Shown: positions 15,662 to 24,954 of the stretch, in pieces
Numbering within the stretch: the first letter of the stretch is position 1
Layout: each line of letters begins with the position of its first letter
Source of the DNA: CAZSSH01 sp964609825
Lineage (GTDB): Bacteria > Verrucomicrobiota > Lentisphaeria > Victivallales > Victivallaceae
DNA length: 64,000 nucleotides
Assembly (NCBI GenBank): GCA_964609825.1
Contig: CAZSSH010000004.1
Location: 1 to 64,000, forward strand
Direction of reading: 5' to 3'
Program-made: the position numbers and the translations under genes
The notes under the pieces: model-generated
Seen by the model: only the letters and a program-made list of their open reading frames with translations
What the model was told of the DNA's origin: nothing
Databases searched by the model: none

Positions 15662-16693
15662 TCAGCGGGTTTTTTTATCATCGCGCAACGCGTACTTGAT
15701 CCATTTTTTTTCCCAAATATCCGGGTAGCGGCCCAAGTTGTCGGCATAGTCGTTTTGCAGATTGACTTTGCCGCCGCCTTCGGGTAAATCAATCGCAAAC
15801 TGCGGCACGGCAAGACTGCTTAAATGCGTTCTGAAGTGCCGCAATGCCGCCAGCCCGGACTCAATCCCGGTCTCAAAATGGCGGACCCCCTGTACCGGAT
15901 CAAGGTGAAACAAATAATGGGGCTTGATCCGGTGTTTGATCAAATTGCGCAGCAATATTTCCAAAATTTCGGGTTGGTCGTTGACTCCCTTCAGAAGCAC
16001 CGTTTGATTTAATACCGGCACCCCCTGACTGCTGAATTTTTGGCAGACCGCCAATGCCTTGGGGTGCAACTCGGCCGGATGGTTAAAGTGGGTGACGAGC
16101 CACGTTTTTTTACTTTGGGCTATGGTGGCGATTTTGGTGTCGCTGACTTGATCGGGGTCGGTGACTACGAGCCGGGTGGCGATGCGTAAAATATCCAGCG
16201 ACGGCAAAGCGTCAAGTGTGTTTAAAATATGGATAAACAGCTGGTCATTAAGCATCAGGGGGTCGCCTCCCGAAATCAATATTTCTTTGACCTCGGGGTG
16301 CTGCCGCAAATAGCTGACAACTTGCGTCAATTCGTCAATGGTCAAATCACGTAAACTCTCCCCCTTTCTCCACAGCCGTTTGCGGAAGCAAAAACGGCAA
16401 AAAGTCGCACATTTCCCGCTTGCCAGCAACACGGCGCGGTCGGGGAAGCGGTGGATCAGCCGGGGGACCGGCATTTGTTTGGCCTCATGCAGCGGATCAA
16501 AGGAGGAGTCCAGATCGGCGAGCTCGGCCGGGTCGGGCAGGCACTGTCTGGCAATCGGGTCTGACATTCCCTTGGCCGGGTCGATCAGCGATGCATAGTG
16601 AGCGCTCACTTTGACCGGGAATACTTGGGCGACTTGCGCCATCTCCGGCGTGACGGCAATGCCGCAAGCTTGTTGGAGTCGGGTTAAATTCAT
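15662..16693 (-). CDS. epmB: EpmB/KamA-family radical SAM lysine 2,3-aminomutase
   Basis: A 343-aa enzyme with the radical-SAM cluster CATFCRFCFRKR (C95, C99, C102), the KamA-type CxxxCxxC spacing. Next come EILISGGDPLMLNDQLF and LRIATRLVV, and LKGVND; HYLFHLDPVQG follows, with the PLP-Lys region after it. Length and order fit EpmB, which isomerises lysine to beta-lysine for modification of elongation factor P. No epmA or efp is in the window. It is the last gene of a four-gene minus-strand operon, overlapping the kinase gene by 4 bp. A free-lysine KamA role is less likely because that family has an extra C-terminal region. Confidence 0.75.
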   Translation of the reverse strand: MNLTRLQQACGIAVTPEMAQVAQVFPVKVSAHYASLIDPAKGMSDPIARQCLPDPAELADLDSSFDPLHEAKQMPVPRLIHRFPDRAVLLASGKCATFCRFCFRKRLWRKGESLRDLTIDELTQVVSYLRQHPEVKEILISGGDPLMLNDQLFIHILNTLDALPSLDILRIATRLVVTDPDQVSDTKIATIAQSKKTWLVTHFNHPAELHPKALAVCQKFSSQGVPVLNQTVLLKGVNDQPEILEILLRNLIKHRIKPHYLFHLDPVQGVRHFETGIESGLAALRHFRTHLSSLAVPQFAIDLPEGGGKVNLQNDYADNLGRYPDIWEKKWIKYALRDDKKTR

Positions 16694-17592
16694 GATGCAA
16701 AATACATTTCGCCGTTAACCAGATTGACGGCGGCCAGTTTCTCGGTATGCAGCAAGTTGAGCCGCCGGTAAAAGTAATCGAGCAAAATCTCTTTGGCCCG
16801 CTCGGTGCTGGTAAATACCCGGCGGCAACCGGTAAGTTCGACCAAATCCCCAGCCGGATCGACAATGCGCAGCAATTCCCCCTCTCTGACGGTAAATTTG
16901 GGGTATCCTTGCAAGATTTGCTGCCGTCGGCGCGGCCACTCGGCGTCGATCCGGGCTGCCTCCTTGAGCATGGCGCGGTGATAAAAGTTTTTGGCATCGG
17001 CGATCCCGCAGGCGCGAATGAGCTCAATCGTCCGACGGTCGTCTAAAATTTCGCGCATCTCCAAGGCAACTCGGCGCATGGCGTCCATGCGAAACAGCCG
17101 GTCAACCCAAGTTTTGCGGCGCACCTTGTCGATGTCCACCAGAGCAAAACTTTTGAGTTTGGACGAGTAGAGGATATTGCCGTTGTGAAAATCGGGGTGA
17201 TAGACTCCGCTTTGCAGCACTTTTTTGATGAAAATGCTCCACTCGTGCAAAAATTGATCCGGGTCGGCGTTGATTTTGACAAAGTTGCGGTAATAATAAC
17301 TCCTCACCGATACGCCGCCGGGGTACTCGCGCGTGATTACCACACCGCAGCGCTCGCCGACACCGCAGGCCAAATACTCGACCACGGGAAGATTAAATTT
17401 TATCAGCAGCCGGCTGCATTCGTATTCGCGTACCGCATTGCGCGGCTTGAGCAAAAAATACTTATAGTAAAGATTGCCCAGATGATAGACCTGCCGCCGC
17501 TCGTTTTGCTTGATCTTTTGGGCAGCGGCAGGCAACAGCTCGGGGGTGTCAAACAATTGATCCAAATTTAAATCGTTATGGAGGTAATTCAT
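16690..17592 (-). CDS. WaaP/Kdo-kinase-like small-molecule kinase
   Basis: A 300-aa protein. QVYHLGNLYYKYFLLKPRN gives the N-lobe with the ATP-binding Lys. GVYHPDFHNGNILY (about 149-162) is the HxDxxxxN catalytic loop and ALVDIDKV carries the metal-binding Asp. These match lipopolysaccharide core heptose/Kdo kinases (WaaP, KdkA) rather than protein kinases. It probably phosphorylates an inner-core sugar of LPS. Unusually, it sits inside a guaA-rsmD-epmB operon, with 4-bp overlaps at both ends, instead of an LPS locus. Confidence 0.65.
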   Translation of the reverse strand: MNYLHNDLNLDQLFDTPELLPAAAQKIKQNERRQVYHLGNLYYKYFLLKPRNAVREYECSRLLIKFNLPVVEYLACGVGERCGVVITREYPGGVSVRSYYYRNFVKINADPDQFLHEWSIFIKKVLQSGVYHPDFHNGNILYSSKLKSFALVDIDKVRRKTWVDRLFRMDAMRRVALEMREILDDRRTIELIRACGIADAKNFYHRAMLKEAARIDAEWPRRRQQILQGYPKFTVREGELLRIVDPAGDLVELTGCRRVFTSTERAKEILLDYFYRRLNLLHTEKLAAVNLVNGEMYFAS

Positions 17593-18173
17593 AATGCCGC
17601 TCCGCCGTTGATGATGGCGGTCAAAAAAACAGTGCCGCCAAATTTGCGCAAATTGACCGCGCTCAGATTGGGGTGGTTGAGAAATTTTCCGACTTCACCG
17701 GGGGTGTCGGGGAGCTCCCAAATGAGCAAGGCTCCGGCTGTTTGGCGCAAAAATGTCGGGTCGCTCAAGAGTTTTGTAAAATACGCCGCCGACTCGGGGT
17801 ACGGGGGATCGGCAAAAATGAGGTCAGGGAGCTCCGTCTGCAATGCAATGGGGGCAAAGTTGGCGGCATCGCCGCCGAGAACTTTAAACTCGGCTTTAAC
17901 GCCGGTTTTACGGACTTTTTCGATGTTTTTTTCGATAAAGTGCCGGTGCTTGCCTTCGCTCTCGACAAAATAAACGTGATCGGCGCCGCGGCTCGCGCTC
18001 TCCAAACCCAGCGCCCCCGAGCCGGCAAACAAGTCGAGGACAATGCTCCCGGGGATTTTGGCCCCGAGGCTGTCAAACAAGGCTTTGCGCGCCCGGGCGA
18101 GCGTCGGACGCACTTCCAGCCCGGGAGGCGCCTCAAGGATGATGTTTTTGGCGGCTCCGGCGATGATTTGCAT
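17589..18173 (-). CDS. rsmD: 16S rRNA (guanine966-N2)-methyltransferase
   Basis: A 194-aa protein starting at MQIIAGAAKNIILEAPPG (ATG 18173), the usual RsmD beginning 'xRIIxGxxxGRxLxxPxG'. RPTLARARKALFDSLG is the RsmD PT-x-x-x-R-EA-LF signature. VLDLFAGSGALGLESASRGA is the SAM-binding motif and IFADPPY the catalytic DPPY. It lies 7 bp after the guaA stop and overlaps the next gene by 4 bp. Confidence 0.9.
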   Translation of the reverse strand: MQIIAGAAKNIILEAPPGLEVRPTLARARKALFDSLGAKIPGSIVLDLFAGSGALGLESASRGADHVYFVESEGKHRHFIEKNIEKVRKTGVKAEFKVLGGDAANFAPIALQTELPDLIFADPPYPESAAYFTKLLSDPTFLRQTAGALLIWELPDTPGEVGKFLNHPNLSAVNLRKFGGTVFLTAIINGGAAL

Positions 18174-18180
18174 TATAAGG

Positions 18181-19722
18181 TTATTCCCACTCGATGGTGC
18201 CCGGCGGTTTGCTGGTAATGTCGTAAACCACGCGGTTGACGCCGTCGACCTCGTTGATGATCCGGGTCGAAATTTTGCCCAATAAATCATAGGGGAGTTG
18301 CACCCAGTCGGCGGTCATGCCGTCGGTGCTCTCCACCGCGCGGACCGCGATCACATAGTCGTAAGTGCGCTCGTCGCCCATCACGCCAACGCTGCGCACC
18401 GGCAAAAAAACGGCAAAGGTTTGCCAGATTTTATAATACAGCCCGGCATTTTTGATCTCGTCAACGATGATCTCGTCGGCGTTTTGCAAAATCACCAAGG
18501 TTTCACGCTTGATCGCACCCAAGTGTCGGACGGCGAGGCCGGGGCCGGGGAAGGGCTGGCGCATCACCACGTCTTCGGGCAACCCGAGTTGGCGGCCGAC
18601 TTCGCGGACTTCGTCTTTAAAAAGCTTGCTCAACGGCTCAAGAAGTTTAAACTTCATATCCTTAGGAAGACCGCCGACGTTGTGGTGGCTCTTGATCATC
18701 GCCGCCGGGTTGCCGTCAATCGGCACGCTCTCAATGACATCGGGGTAGGTTGTCCCCTGCGCCAGAAATTTGGCGTCGGCAATTTGGGAGGAGGCGTCGT
18801 CAAAGACTTTGACGAACTCGTGGCCGATGATTTTGCGCTTGGCTTCGGGTTCCTCGACACCGGCCAATTTGTCCAAAAAGCGGTCGGCGGCATCGACGTA
18901 AATTAATTTCATATCAAAGTTGCGGCCAAAGAGGTCCTGAACGCGCTGGGCCTCGTTTTTGCGCAGCAGACCGTTGTTAACAAAAATACAGTTGAGTTGT
19001 TTGCCGATGGCTTTGTGGATCAAAGCGGCCGCGACTGAGGAGTCAACCCCGCCGGAGAGCCCCAAGATCACATTGGCGCTGCCCACAGTTTTTTTGATTT
19101 CGCGGACCTGCTGCTCGATAAAGGACTCCATCGTCCAGTCGCCGACGCACTTGCAGACCAAGTGGCAAAAGTTGCTGATAATCGTCTTGCCCTCGGGGGT
19201 GTGGACGACCTCGGGGTGAAACTGGATGCCGTAAAAGTGGCTGCCGAGCTTGAGCGCGCAGTACTCGGTGTTGCCGCTGGAGCCCAAAATTTCACACTTG
19301 TGATCGGGGGGCAGTGCGGTCACTTTGTCGCCGTGCGACATCCAAACCTGGGTTTCTCCGACCAGACCGGCAAAAATATCACTCGATTGGGTAATATTGA
19401 GCATCGCCTTGCCGTACTCGCGGGCCTTGCCGCGTGTGATTTTGCCGCCCAGGGTATGGATCATCAGCTGCAAGCCGTAGCAGATGCCCAAGACGGGAAT
19501 GCCGAGCTCAAAAATTGCCGGGTCGCATTTGGGGGCATGGGCCGCATAGACGCTGGCGGGGCCGCCCGAGAGGATGATGCCCTTGGGGTTCTCGGCTTTG
19601 ATCGCCTCGGCGCTGGTAAAGTACGGCATGATTTTGCTGAAAACGCAGCATTCACGGATGCGGCGGGCGATCAGCTGGCTGTATTGCGAGCCGAAGTCTA
19701 AAACGATGATACTTTCACTCAT
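18181..19722 (-). CDS. guaA: GMP synthase (glutamine-hydrolysing)
   Basis: A 513-aa enzyme that converts XMP to GMP using glutamine. I start at MSESIIVLDFGSQYSQLIAR (ATG 19722) with GAGGA upstream. The class I GATase domain has the nucleophile in GICYG (C81) and the His-x-Glu pair in FHPEVVHT. The PP-loop GLSGGVDSSVAAAL opens the synthetase domain. The protein ends GTIEWE, the invariant GuaA C-terminus. It is the first gene of guaA-rsmD-kinase-epmB. Confidence 0.97.
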   Translation of the reverse strand: MSESIIVLDFGSQYSQLIARRIRECCVFSKIMPYFTSAEAIKAENPKGIILSGGPASVYAAHAPKCDPAIFELGIPVLGICYGLQLMIHTLGGKITRGKAREYGKAMLNITQSSDIFAGLVGETQVWMSHGDKVTALPPDHKCEILGSSGNTEYCALKLGSHFYGIQFHPEVVHTPEGKTIISNFCHLVCKCVGDWTMESFIEQQVREIKKTVGSANVILGLSGGVDSSVAAALIHKAIGKQLNCIFVNNGLLRKNEAQRVQDLFGRNFDMKLIYVDAADRFLDKLAGVEEPEAKRKIIGHEFVKVFDDASSQIADAKFLAQGTTYPDVIESVPIDGNPAAMIKSHHNVGGLPKDMKFKLLEPLSKLFKDEVREVGRQLGLPEDVVMRQPFPGPGLAVRHLGAIKRETLVILQNADEIIVDEIKNAGLYYKIWQTFAVFLPVRSVGVMGDERTYDYVIAVRAVESTDGMTADWVQLPYDLLGKISTRIINEVDGVNRVVYDITSKPPGTIEWE

Positions 19723-19825
19723 ATCGATTTTTTCCTCAAAAAATAAAATATTTGTTTTTAAACGGAATGCCTCAGCGCAAGGCAAAAGAATTTCGTTTGT
19801 CAACAACCTTGTCTTAATATACACC

Positions 19826-19855
19826 TTGAAAGTTGAAATTTCACCCGTATATTAT
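19826..19855 (+). promoter_or_regulatory. Candidate prmA promoter
   Basis: TTGAAA (19826-19831), a 16-bp spacer, then TATATT (19848-19853), with the alternative TATTAT at 19850-19855 and an 18-bp spacer. The ATG at 19878 follows closely. Confidence 0.6.
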
Positions 19856-19877
19856 AAAAAAACAGGAATTTTATTTT

Positions 19878-20759
19878 ATGAATCTCGATTTGTTGTATTG
19901 CCTTAAAATGACCGACAACTCCGGCGATTTCAATCTCGCCGCCGAAATGTTTTCCGCCCTCGAGCTCGACTTCAGCAGTTTGGAGGACCGGGAGAACCGT
20001 TGCGTTTACCACATCGTTTATGCCCAGACCCCCGAACTTGCGGCGGCGGGCCGCCGCAACATTGAGGAGTCTCTCTCCTTTTGGCGCGATCTCGGCGTTG
20101 AGTTGAGCAACTTTGAGGAGCTGGAGATCAAAAAAGAGGATTGGGCCAACGTTTGGAAAAAATATTTTGACATCATTCAGATATCCCCCAAATTGGCGAT
20201 CAAACCGAGTTGGCTGGACTATACCCCTTTGCCGGGGCAGGCTGTGCTGGAGATCGATCCGGGGATGAGTTTCGGCACCGGGCAGCATGCCACGACCTTT
20301 TTTTGCCTCCAAATGCTTGATGAGCTGGCCGGGAACCCGGAGGTCGCAAGCATGCTTGACGCCGGTTGCGGCTCCGGAATTTTGGCGATTGCGGCCTCCC
20401 TTTTAAAGTATCGCCCGATTGACGCCTTTGACTACGACCCGGATGCGGTGATGATTGCCAAAGAGAATTTTGGGTTAAATCACATCACTGATATTACTCC
20501 CACCGTGGCCGATGTCGCCGATTACCGCGGTAAGCAGGAGTACGACTTGGTCTGCGCCAATATTTTGGGGCATTTGCTCAAGGCGTATCGCAAAAATATC
20601 GGCAGCTGGGTGCGTCCCGGCGGCTATCTGGTGCTGGCCGGGATTTTGGCGACCGAGTTTGACTCGGTGCGCGACGCCTTTGCCGCGCAGGGCTTTGCCG
20701 AACTCAAGCGCGACACGTTGCGCGAGTGGACAAGCGGCCTCTTTCAAAAGCAAAGCTGA
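19878..20759 (+). CDS. prmA: Ribosomal protein L11 methyltransferase
   Basis: A 293-aa enzyme that trimethylates ribosomal protein L11. The start MNLDLLYCLK at 19878 has AGGAA upstream. The N-terminal substrate-recognition domain (about 1-95) precedes IDPGMSFGTGQHATT, which is diagnostic for PrmA. LDAGCGSGILAIAASLL is SAM motif I and DLVCANILGHLL is the catalytic NIL motif. It is a single gene ending in a strong terminator. Confidence 0.92.
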   Translation: MNLDLLYCLKMTDNSGDFNLAAEMFSALELDFSSLEDRENRCVYHIVYAQTPELAAAGRRNIEESLSFWRDLGVELSNFEELEIKKEDWANVWKKYFDIIQISPKLAIKPSWLDYTPLPGQAVLEIDPGMSFGTGQHATTFFCLQMLDELAGNPEVASMLDAGCGSGILAIAASLLKYRPIDAFDYDPDAVMIAKENFGLNHITDITPTVADVADYRGKQEYDLVCANILGHLLKAYRKNIGSWVRPGGYLVLAGILATEFDSVRDAFAAQGFAELKRDTLREWTSGLFQKQS

Positions 20760-20777
20760 TCGTCGTTATAAGAAAAA

Positions 20778-20813
20778 GAGCGGCCTCCCGGTGGGGAAGC
20801 CGCTCATTTTTTT
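20778..20813. terminator. Bidirectional terminator between prmA and the isomerase-like gene
   Basis: GAGCGGC (20778-20784) pairs with GCCGCTC (20799-20805), with inner TCCC/GGGA pairing. An A run precedes the stem and T7 follows it. Confidence 0.85.
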
Positions 20814-20819
20814 GCCGCA

Positions 20820-22280
20820 TCAGCGGACGACGACCGCCTCAATGTTTAACGCTTCGGCGATTTTGACGATGGTTTCGGCATGGTGGCCGACGCCGAGCGC
20901 AAAGTGGTGGGTCGGCCCCTCGGCCGCCCAGCGCTTCAGAAAGGTCCGCACGTCGGGCTTGAATTTGCCGTGGGTGTTGGTGTTGCCGGTGGGCGGGATG
21001 GGCCCGGCGACCGATTCGCCTTCGGCAATCACAAATTTAAATTTGCCGTCGTTTTTGACGCTGATACTCAGCATGGTAATGGGCCCGTGCTGGATGCAAA
21101 ACTCGACGCCCGCGCCGGAACCGGGTTTGCCGTGGTATTTTTTGAGACTGCGGATGACCGGTTTGCCGTTGGCGATGTTAAGATGGTGGGGACCGTCGTG
21201 GCCGACCAACACTGTGTCGCGGGCGAAATCCACCGGGTGAAACTCGGCAAACGAGCCGCCGATCTCCAAGCGGTCCATGATCATCATCGCCAGACACGTC
21301 TTGATGTCAAATTCGCCGCACATCGGGAAGCCCGCGCCGTTTAAGAGCGAGTTGCCGACAATGAAATTAGTCACCATCTGCCGGATCGGCGAATCGGGTT
21401 CGCCCTCATAGTAATACGCAAGCCCGGTAAGTTTCTTGACTTCGATGTATTTTTCGAGCGTAACCGCCACCCGGGCGGCGATGTCGAGGTCGGAGTCGGT
21501 GAGCTTGTAGGTCAAGGGGTCGGAGACCGGATCGGGAGTGTCGAAAAAGTCGAGGATGCGTCGCTTCATCGCCGCGACTTCGTTGCTCCCGGAGGTGACG
21601 GTTTTGAGAATGGCATACATTTCACCGGCTTCGCACTGGACGACGTGGCAGCCGAAACTTGCGGTGACCGCAGTCGGGTCGGTATGCATGTCAAGCATCG
21701 CCTCCAGCACGTGGCCGAGGTGGCCGATCCGGGCGCGCTTGAGATCATGCAGCACGTGGGCGATTCGACACCATTCCTTTAACTCGGCATCGGCCACGGG
21801 GTCGTCGTGCAAGGTTCCTAAAATCACCGGCGGCGCGGCTTTGCCCATGCGGACGGCCACTCCGGTGAACTCCGGGACTGAGCAAAAGTCGTCGTTGCAA
21901 AGCTGCATATACGTCGTCGCTTTTTCGTAGTGCATCGCCTGCAAGGGTTGCAAAGCGACCAATACGACGGGGATATTCATCTCGCGGATGATGGCACCAA
22001 AGGTGGCGCTGGTGCCGTAAGTGAGCATGTCGACAAACAAGACGTCGAGGTCGGCCGCCTTGAGTTTGGGCAAGGCCGCATAGGCGCGCTCGGCGTTGTC
22101 GATCATGCCGAACTCAATGACGTTGACCTGATGCTCTTGGATTTTTGTTTTGAGGACGGTCATTTTTTGCATTAATTCGTCCAACAGTCCGTCAAACTGT
22201 TTCCAGTAGGTGTCGAGGCCGACTCCCAGCAAACCGATGTTAGCGGTGAGCGGGTGGCGGCGCGAAATCGTATGTTTCAT
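20820..22280 (-). CDS. L-arabinose/L-fucose isomerase-superfamily protein
   Basis: A 486-aa protein. NIGLLGVGLDTYWKQFDGLL opens the first domain. DVLFVDMLTYGTSATFGAI, CGEFDIKTCLAMMIMDRL, FARDTVLVGHDGPHH and THHFALGVGHH occur in the places where AraA/FucI enzymes carry their metal-binding Glu and His residues. It therefore probably interconverts an aldose and a ketose with a divalent metal. The sequence is far from the E. coli enzymes, so the sugar is unknown. It overlaps the upstream 803-aa protein gene by 4 bp (ATGA), so the two are co-expressed. Confidence 0.65.
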   Translation of the reverse strand: MKHTISRRHPLTANIGLLGVGLDTYWKQFDGLLDELMQKMTVLKTKIQEHQVNVIEFGMIDNAERAYAALPKLKAADLDVLFVDMLTYGTSATFGAIIREMNIPVVLVALQPLQAMHYEKATTYMQLCNDDFCSVPEFTGVAVRMGKAAPPVILGTLHDDPVADAELKEWCRIAHVLHDLKRARIGHLGHVLEAMLDMHTDPTAVTASFGCHVVQCEAGEMYAILKTVTSGSNEVAAMKRRILDFFDTPDPVSDPLTYKLTDSDLDIAARVAVTLEKYIEVKKLTGLAYYYEGEPDSPIRQMVTNFIVGNSLLNGAGFPMCGEFDIKTCLAMMIMDRLEIGGSFAEFHPVDFARDTVLVGHDGPHHLNIANGKPVIRSLKKYHGKPGSGAGVEFCIQHGPITMLSISVKNDGKFKFVIAEGESVAGPIPPTGNTNTHGKFKPDVRTFLKRWAAEGPTHHFALGVGHHAETIVKIAEALNIEAVVVR

Positions 22281-24688
22281 TTTATTCCCCCCCAGGATAT
22301 GATCATGGTTTCATTGACATTGTTGACAATATATTTTTCGCCGAAGCCGTCGCTGGTTTGCTCGACTTCGAACTCGTTGGCCTCCAGCAAAGTCTTCGAG
22401 ACCGGGTCGCCGGAGCCTTTGCGGAACGTGATTTTTTGCGTTCGCCCGTGCTCGGGGCGGAATACTACGCGGCCGTTGGTCAACCCCTGTACCGAGATGC
22501 GGCGCGCGACTCCCGGCATCAGCGAAATTTCCTCTTTGACTTTGACGACGCCGTCATCGCCGGAGACAAAAACGCGGCACTCGGCGTTGACCGCCTTTTG
22601 AGTGTTGTACAAGGCTTTGCTGCCTTTGAGATACATTTCAAAGCCGGTAAAGGCAGGAGCGCCGTCGGGGAAGCGCATCAGTTGACGCAGGGTCATATCT
22701 TCGCAAAACTCGGCCAGGTAAACCGCGTTGTTAAACATGCGCAACGTCAGTCGCGGCTCCTGCTGCGAGTATTTAAATTTCTCAAACTCAATGTCGTAGC
22801 CGAACTCTTTGAGACCGATGCGGAAGAAATTTTCGCAGTAAAAATACTCGCTGCGGTCAAAGCGGTTGATGCCGCCGTTTTTCTCCATCGAAAAACTGTT
22901 GGTGCCGCGGATCCAAAGGAGATTGGGGTGATAACACACCATTGCCGGACGGGTTTTGCCGTTTTGGGTGTATTGGGCCAAAACTTTGGCCTTGACCCCA
23001 GCCTTGAGTTGGCGGTCGAGTGGGCCGCCGGAGTAAGTGTCGAGGTGGCGGACTTGCCGGACCGGACTTTTGTCCACGGCGGCGCCTGTCATGACAAAGT
23101 CGCCAGACAATCCGGCCACATCCTCAAGCTCCAGCCATTGCTCGATCACCTCGCCGCGGGCGGGGCCGTAAAACATGATTTTGACGCCGTCAAGCTTTTT
23201 CAAGGTTTGCATGATTTGGGCGTTGACCGTAAATATGGTCGGGATAACCAATACCCGGCCGGTGAAATCTGCTCCGTTGGCAATTGCTTTGAGGAAATTG
23301 CCGCCCGAAATGATGCCGTTTAACGGGAAGCCGGAGTTTAACGCGCTGCAAATCAGCTGGTCGCCTGCAAAAATTTCCTCCATGCGCTCGCCGGCATAGA
23401 CATTGTCATGGTATTCGTCAAACGGGTACAGCCACAGCAAGGGGCCGAAGGTGTCGGCCATCGTCCGCTCGGCGTCGTGCAAATAGGGGATGACCTCCTC
23501 GGGCACCTGGTCGGGCATCCGGCCGTAAGAGTCGTCCAAGGTGAGCATGTGCAAGGTTTCGGGCTTGTCGAGCTTGCCCTCGCTGTTGACCCGGGCGATG
23601 GATAAGGGCAGATAAATATCGTGCGGCATCCGGCCATAGCGGTCGAGCCACGGCGAGTTGACAAACCACGGGTCATGGATGTAAAAGCGGAAGGGGAATT
23701 TTTTCCCTTCCGGGAGTTCGGCAATGTGGCTCATCCAGCCCGCCAGCTCGAGGCCGAAGTTGCCGTTTAAGGCGGCCCACGGCGAGTTGGGCGGGACCTC
23801 GATGTCGTTTACCGTCTGATAAATTTCCCGCAAGGGTGTCGCGTCGCTGGTTAAATCCATCCCGGTGGAGAGGTTGGTGCCGCGCGTCTCAATTGGAAAT
23901 TTGGGGCACTCGCGCCGGAAATCGTGCCAAAAGTCAAACATCGCATTTTTGACTTCGACGCTGCGTGAAGGGGTAAACTCAATGCCGTCAAAGATTGCGC
24001 CGCAGTCGCCCCATGTCTCCATGCCGAAGCCGAAGCCGTTGGAGAACCAAATGTAGTCAAACCCCATGTCGGTGAGAAAAATTTGCGCCTGTTTCCCTAA
24101 AAAAGTGCCGAAAGAGGTATCCTCGGGGATCCCGTTGGGGTAGGCCGCATAGCTGTGCGTGTCGGCATGGAGTCTTGTGTAGCAGCAGACGAAGGTTTTG
24201 CCGCCCAGGCAAAAACCGCGGCAGATTTCCGGGTGGCGTTTGTATTTGAAATCCGATTTGGCAAACTCCGGGCCGGAGTCAAAAGTCGCTCCCAACCGTA
24301 ACTCGCGGCCGAACATTTCGCGGAAGGTCGCTTTTAAAATACCCAGCAGCCGTTTGAAGTCGCCGTAGGTGTAGTCGGGCGGATTTTGCATATACAGCCG
24401 CGGCAGCTCGTGGATTCGCTTGCGCTCCGGCGGCAAGCTGGTGTCTTCTCCGTGCGGGTTGGCGACGCCGACCCACTTGGCCCACTCAAAGGTGTCGGTC
24501 ATTTTGCCGTTATACTCCAGAATCTCCGAACCGTCGGCGGCCCAAAACATCATCGACACACTCTCGGCGCGCTCAATCAAATTGCGCCACTGTGAGAAGA
24601 TTCTTCTGGCGACTTTGGTCATTCCCTCATCCGACAGATCGTAAAAGGGCTTCAGCGAAATCTCCAAATCCAGTTTTTTCCAGCTCAT
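22277..24688 (-). CDS. Uncharacterised 803-aa protein, possible TIM-barrel glycosidase with GATase-like domain
   Basis: I start at MSWKKLDLEISLKPF (ATG 24688); further upstream the ORF is low-complexity leader. There is no signal peptide. I do not recognise the family. The N-terminal half has strand-helix alternation and barrel-end motifs such as GATFDSGPEFAKSD, DYIWFSNGFGFGMETWGD and FPIETRGTNL. Residues about 480-600 (LICSALNSGFPLNG, then VLVIPTIFTVN, then IMFYGPARG) look like a flavodoxin/GATase-like domain, as in GH42. The C-terminal part is beta-rich. This order resembles GH42 organisation without its WNE motif. It is the first gene of a two-gene operon with the isomerase-like gene, so a catabolic sugar role is plausible but unproven. 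Confidence 0.5.
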   Translation of the reverse strand: MSWKKLDLEISLKPFYDLSDEGMTKVARRIFSQWRNLIERAESVSMMFWAADGSEILEYNGKMTDTFEWAKWVGVANPHGEDTSLPPERKRIHELPRLYMQNPPDYTYGDFKRLLGILKATFREMFGRELRLGATFDSGPEFAKSDFKYKRHPEICRGFCLGGKTFVCCYTRLHADTHSYAAYPNGIPEDTSFGTFLGKQAQIFLTDMGFDYIWFSNGFGFGMETWGDCGAIFDGIEFTPSRSVEVKNAMFDFWHDFRRECPKFPIETRGTNLSTGMDLTSDATPLREIYQTVNDIEVPPNSPWAALNGNFGLELAGWMSHIAELPEGKKFPFRFYIHDPWFVNSPWLDRYGRMPHDIYLPLSIARVNSEGKLDKPETLHMLTLDDSYGRMPDQVPEEVIPYLHDAERTMADTFGPLLWLYPFDEYHDNVYAGERMEEIFAGDQLICSALNSGFPLNGIISGGNFLKAIANGADFTGRVLVIPTIFTVNAQIMQTLKKLDGVKIMFYGPARGEVIEQWLELEDVAGLSGDFVMTGAAVDKSPVRQVRHLDTYSGGPLDRQLKAGVKAKVLAQYTQNGKTRPAMVCYHPNLLWIRGTNSFSMEKNGGINRFDRSEYFYCENFFRIGLKEFGYDIEFEKFKYSQQEPRLTLRMFNNAVYLAEFCEDMTLRQLMRFPDGAPAFTGFEMYLKGSKALYNTQKAVNAECRVFVSGDDGVVKVKEEISLMPGVARRISVQGLTNGRVVFRPEHGRTQKITFRKGSGDPVSKTLLEANEFEVEQTSDGFGEKYIVNNVNETMIISWGGIK

Positions 24689-24939
24689 TTTGTCTTTTTC
24701 CCGTGTTTTCATGCTAAAACAAAGCTTTGTCATGTTTATATTATAGCTTAAAAAAAACAAATGTCTTGGACAAAATTGCATCACCCCGGCAAAAATCGAA
24801 AAAAATCAATACAGTCCAAATTATTTTTGTTTCCGATTAATATTGATAAAAAAACAGTAATTTGTTGGGGCGGAGACTTGATTTTTCAGAATATTGGATT
24901 AAGTTTGTAAGTGGTATAAAGTTTGATCAGGATCGACTT

Positions 24940-24954
24940 GGAGGTATTATCTTG
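24940..24954 (+). promoter_or_regulatory. RBS that fixes a TTG start for the first pilus ATPase
   Basis: GGAGG at 24940-24944 lies 7 bp before TTG 24952. No in-frame ATG exists nearby, and upstream codons back to 24862 have no comparable RBS. Confidence 0.75.

Noticed and set aside
19723..19877. Purine riboswitch upstream of guaA
   Set aside because: The leader is short and AT-rich, and I could not find the conserved three-way-junction loops.
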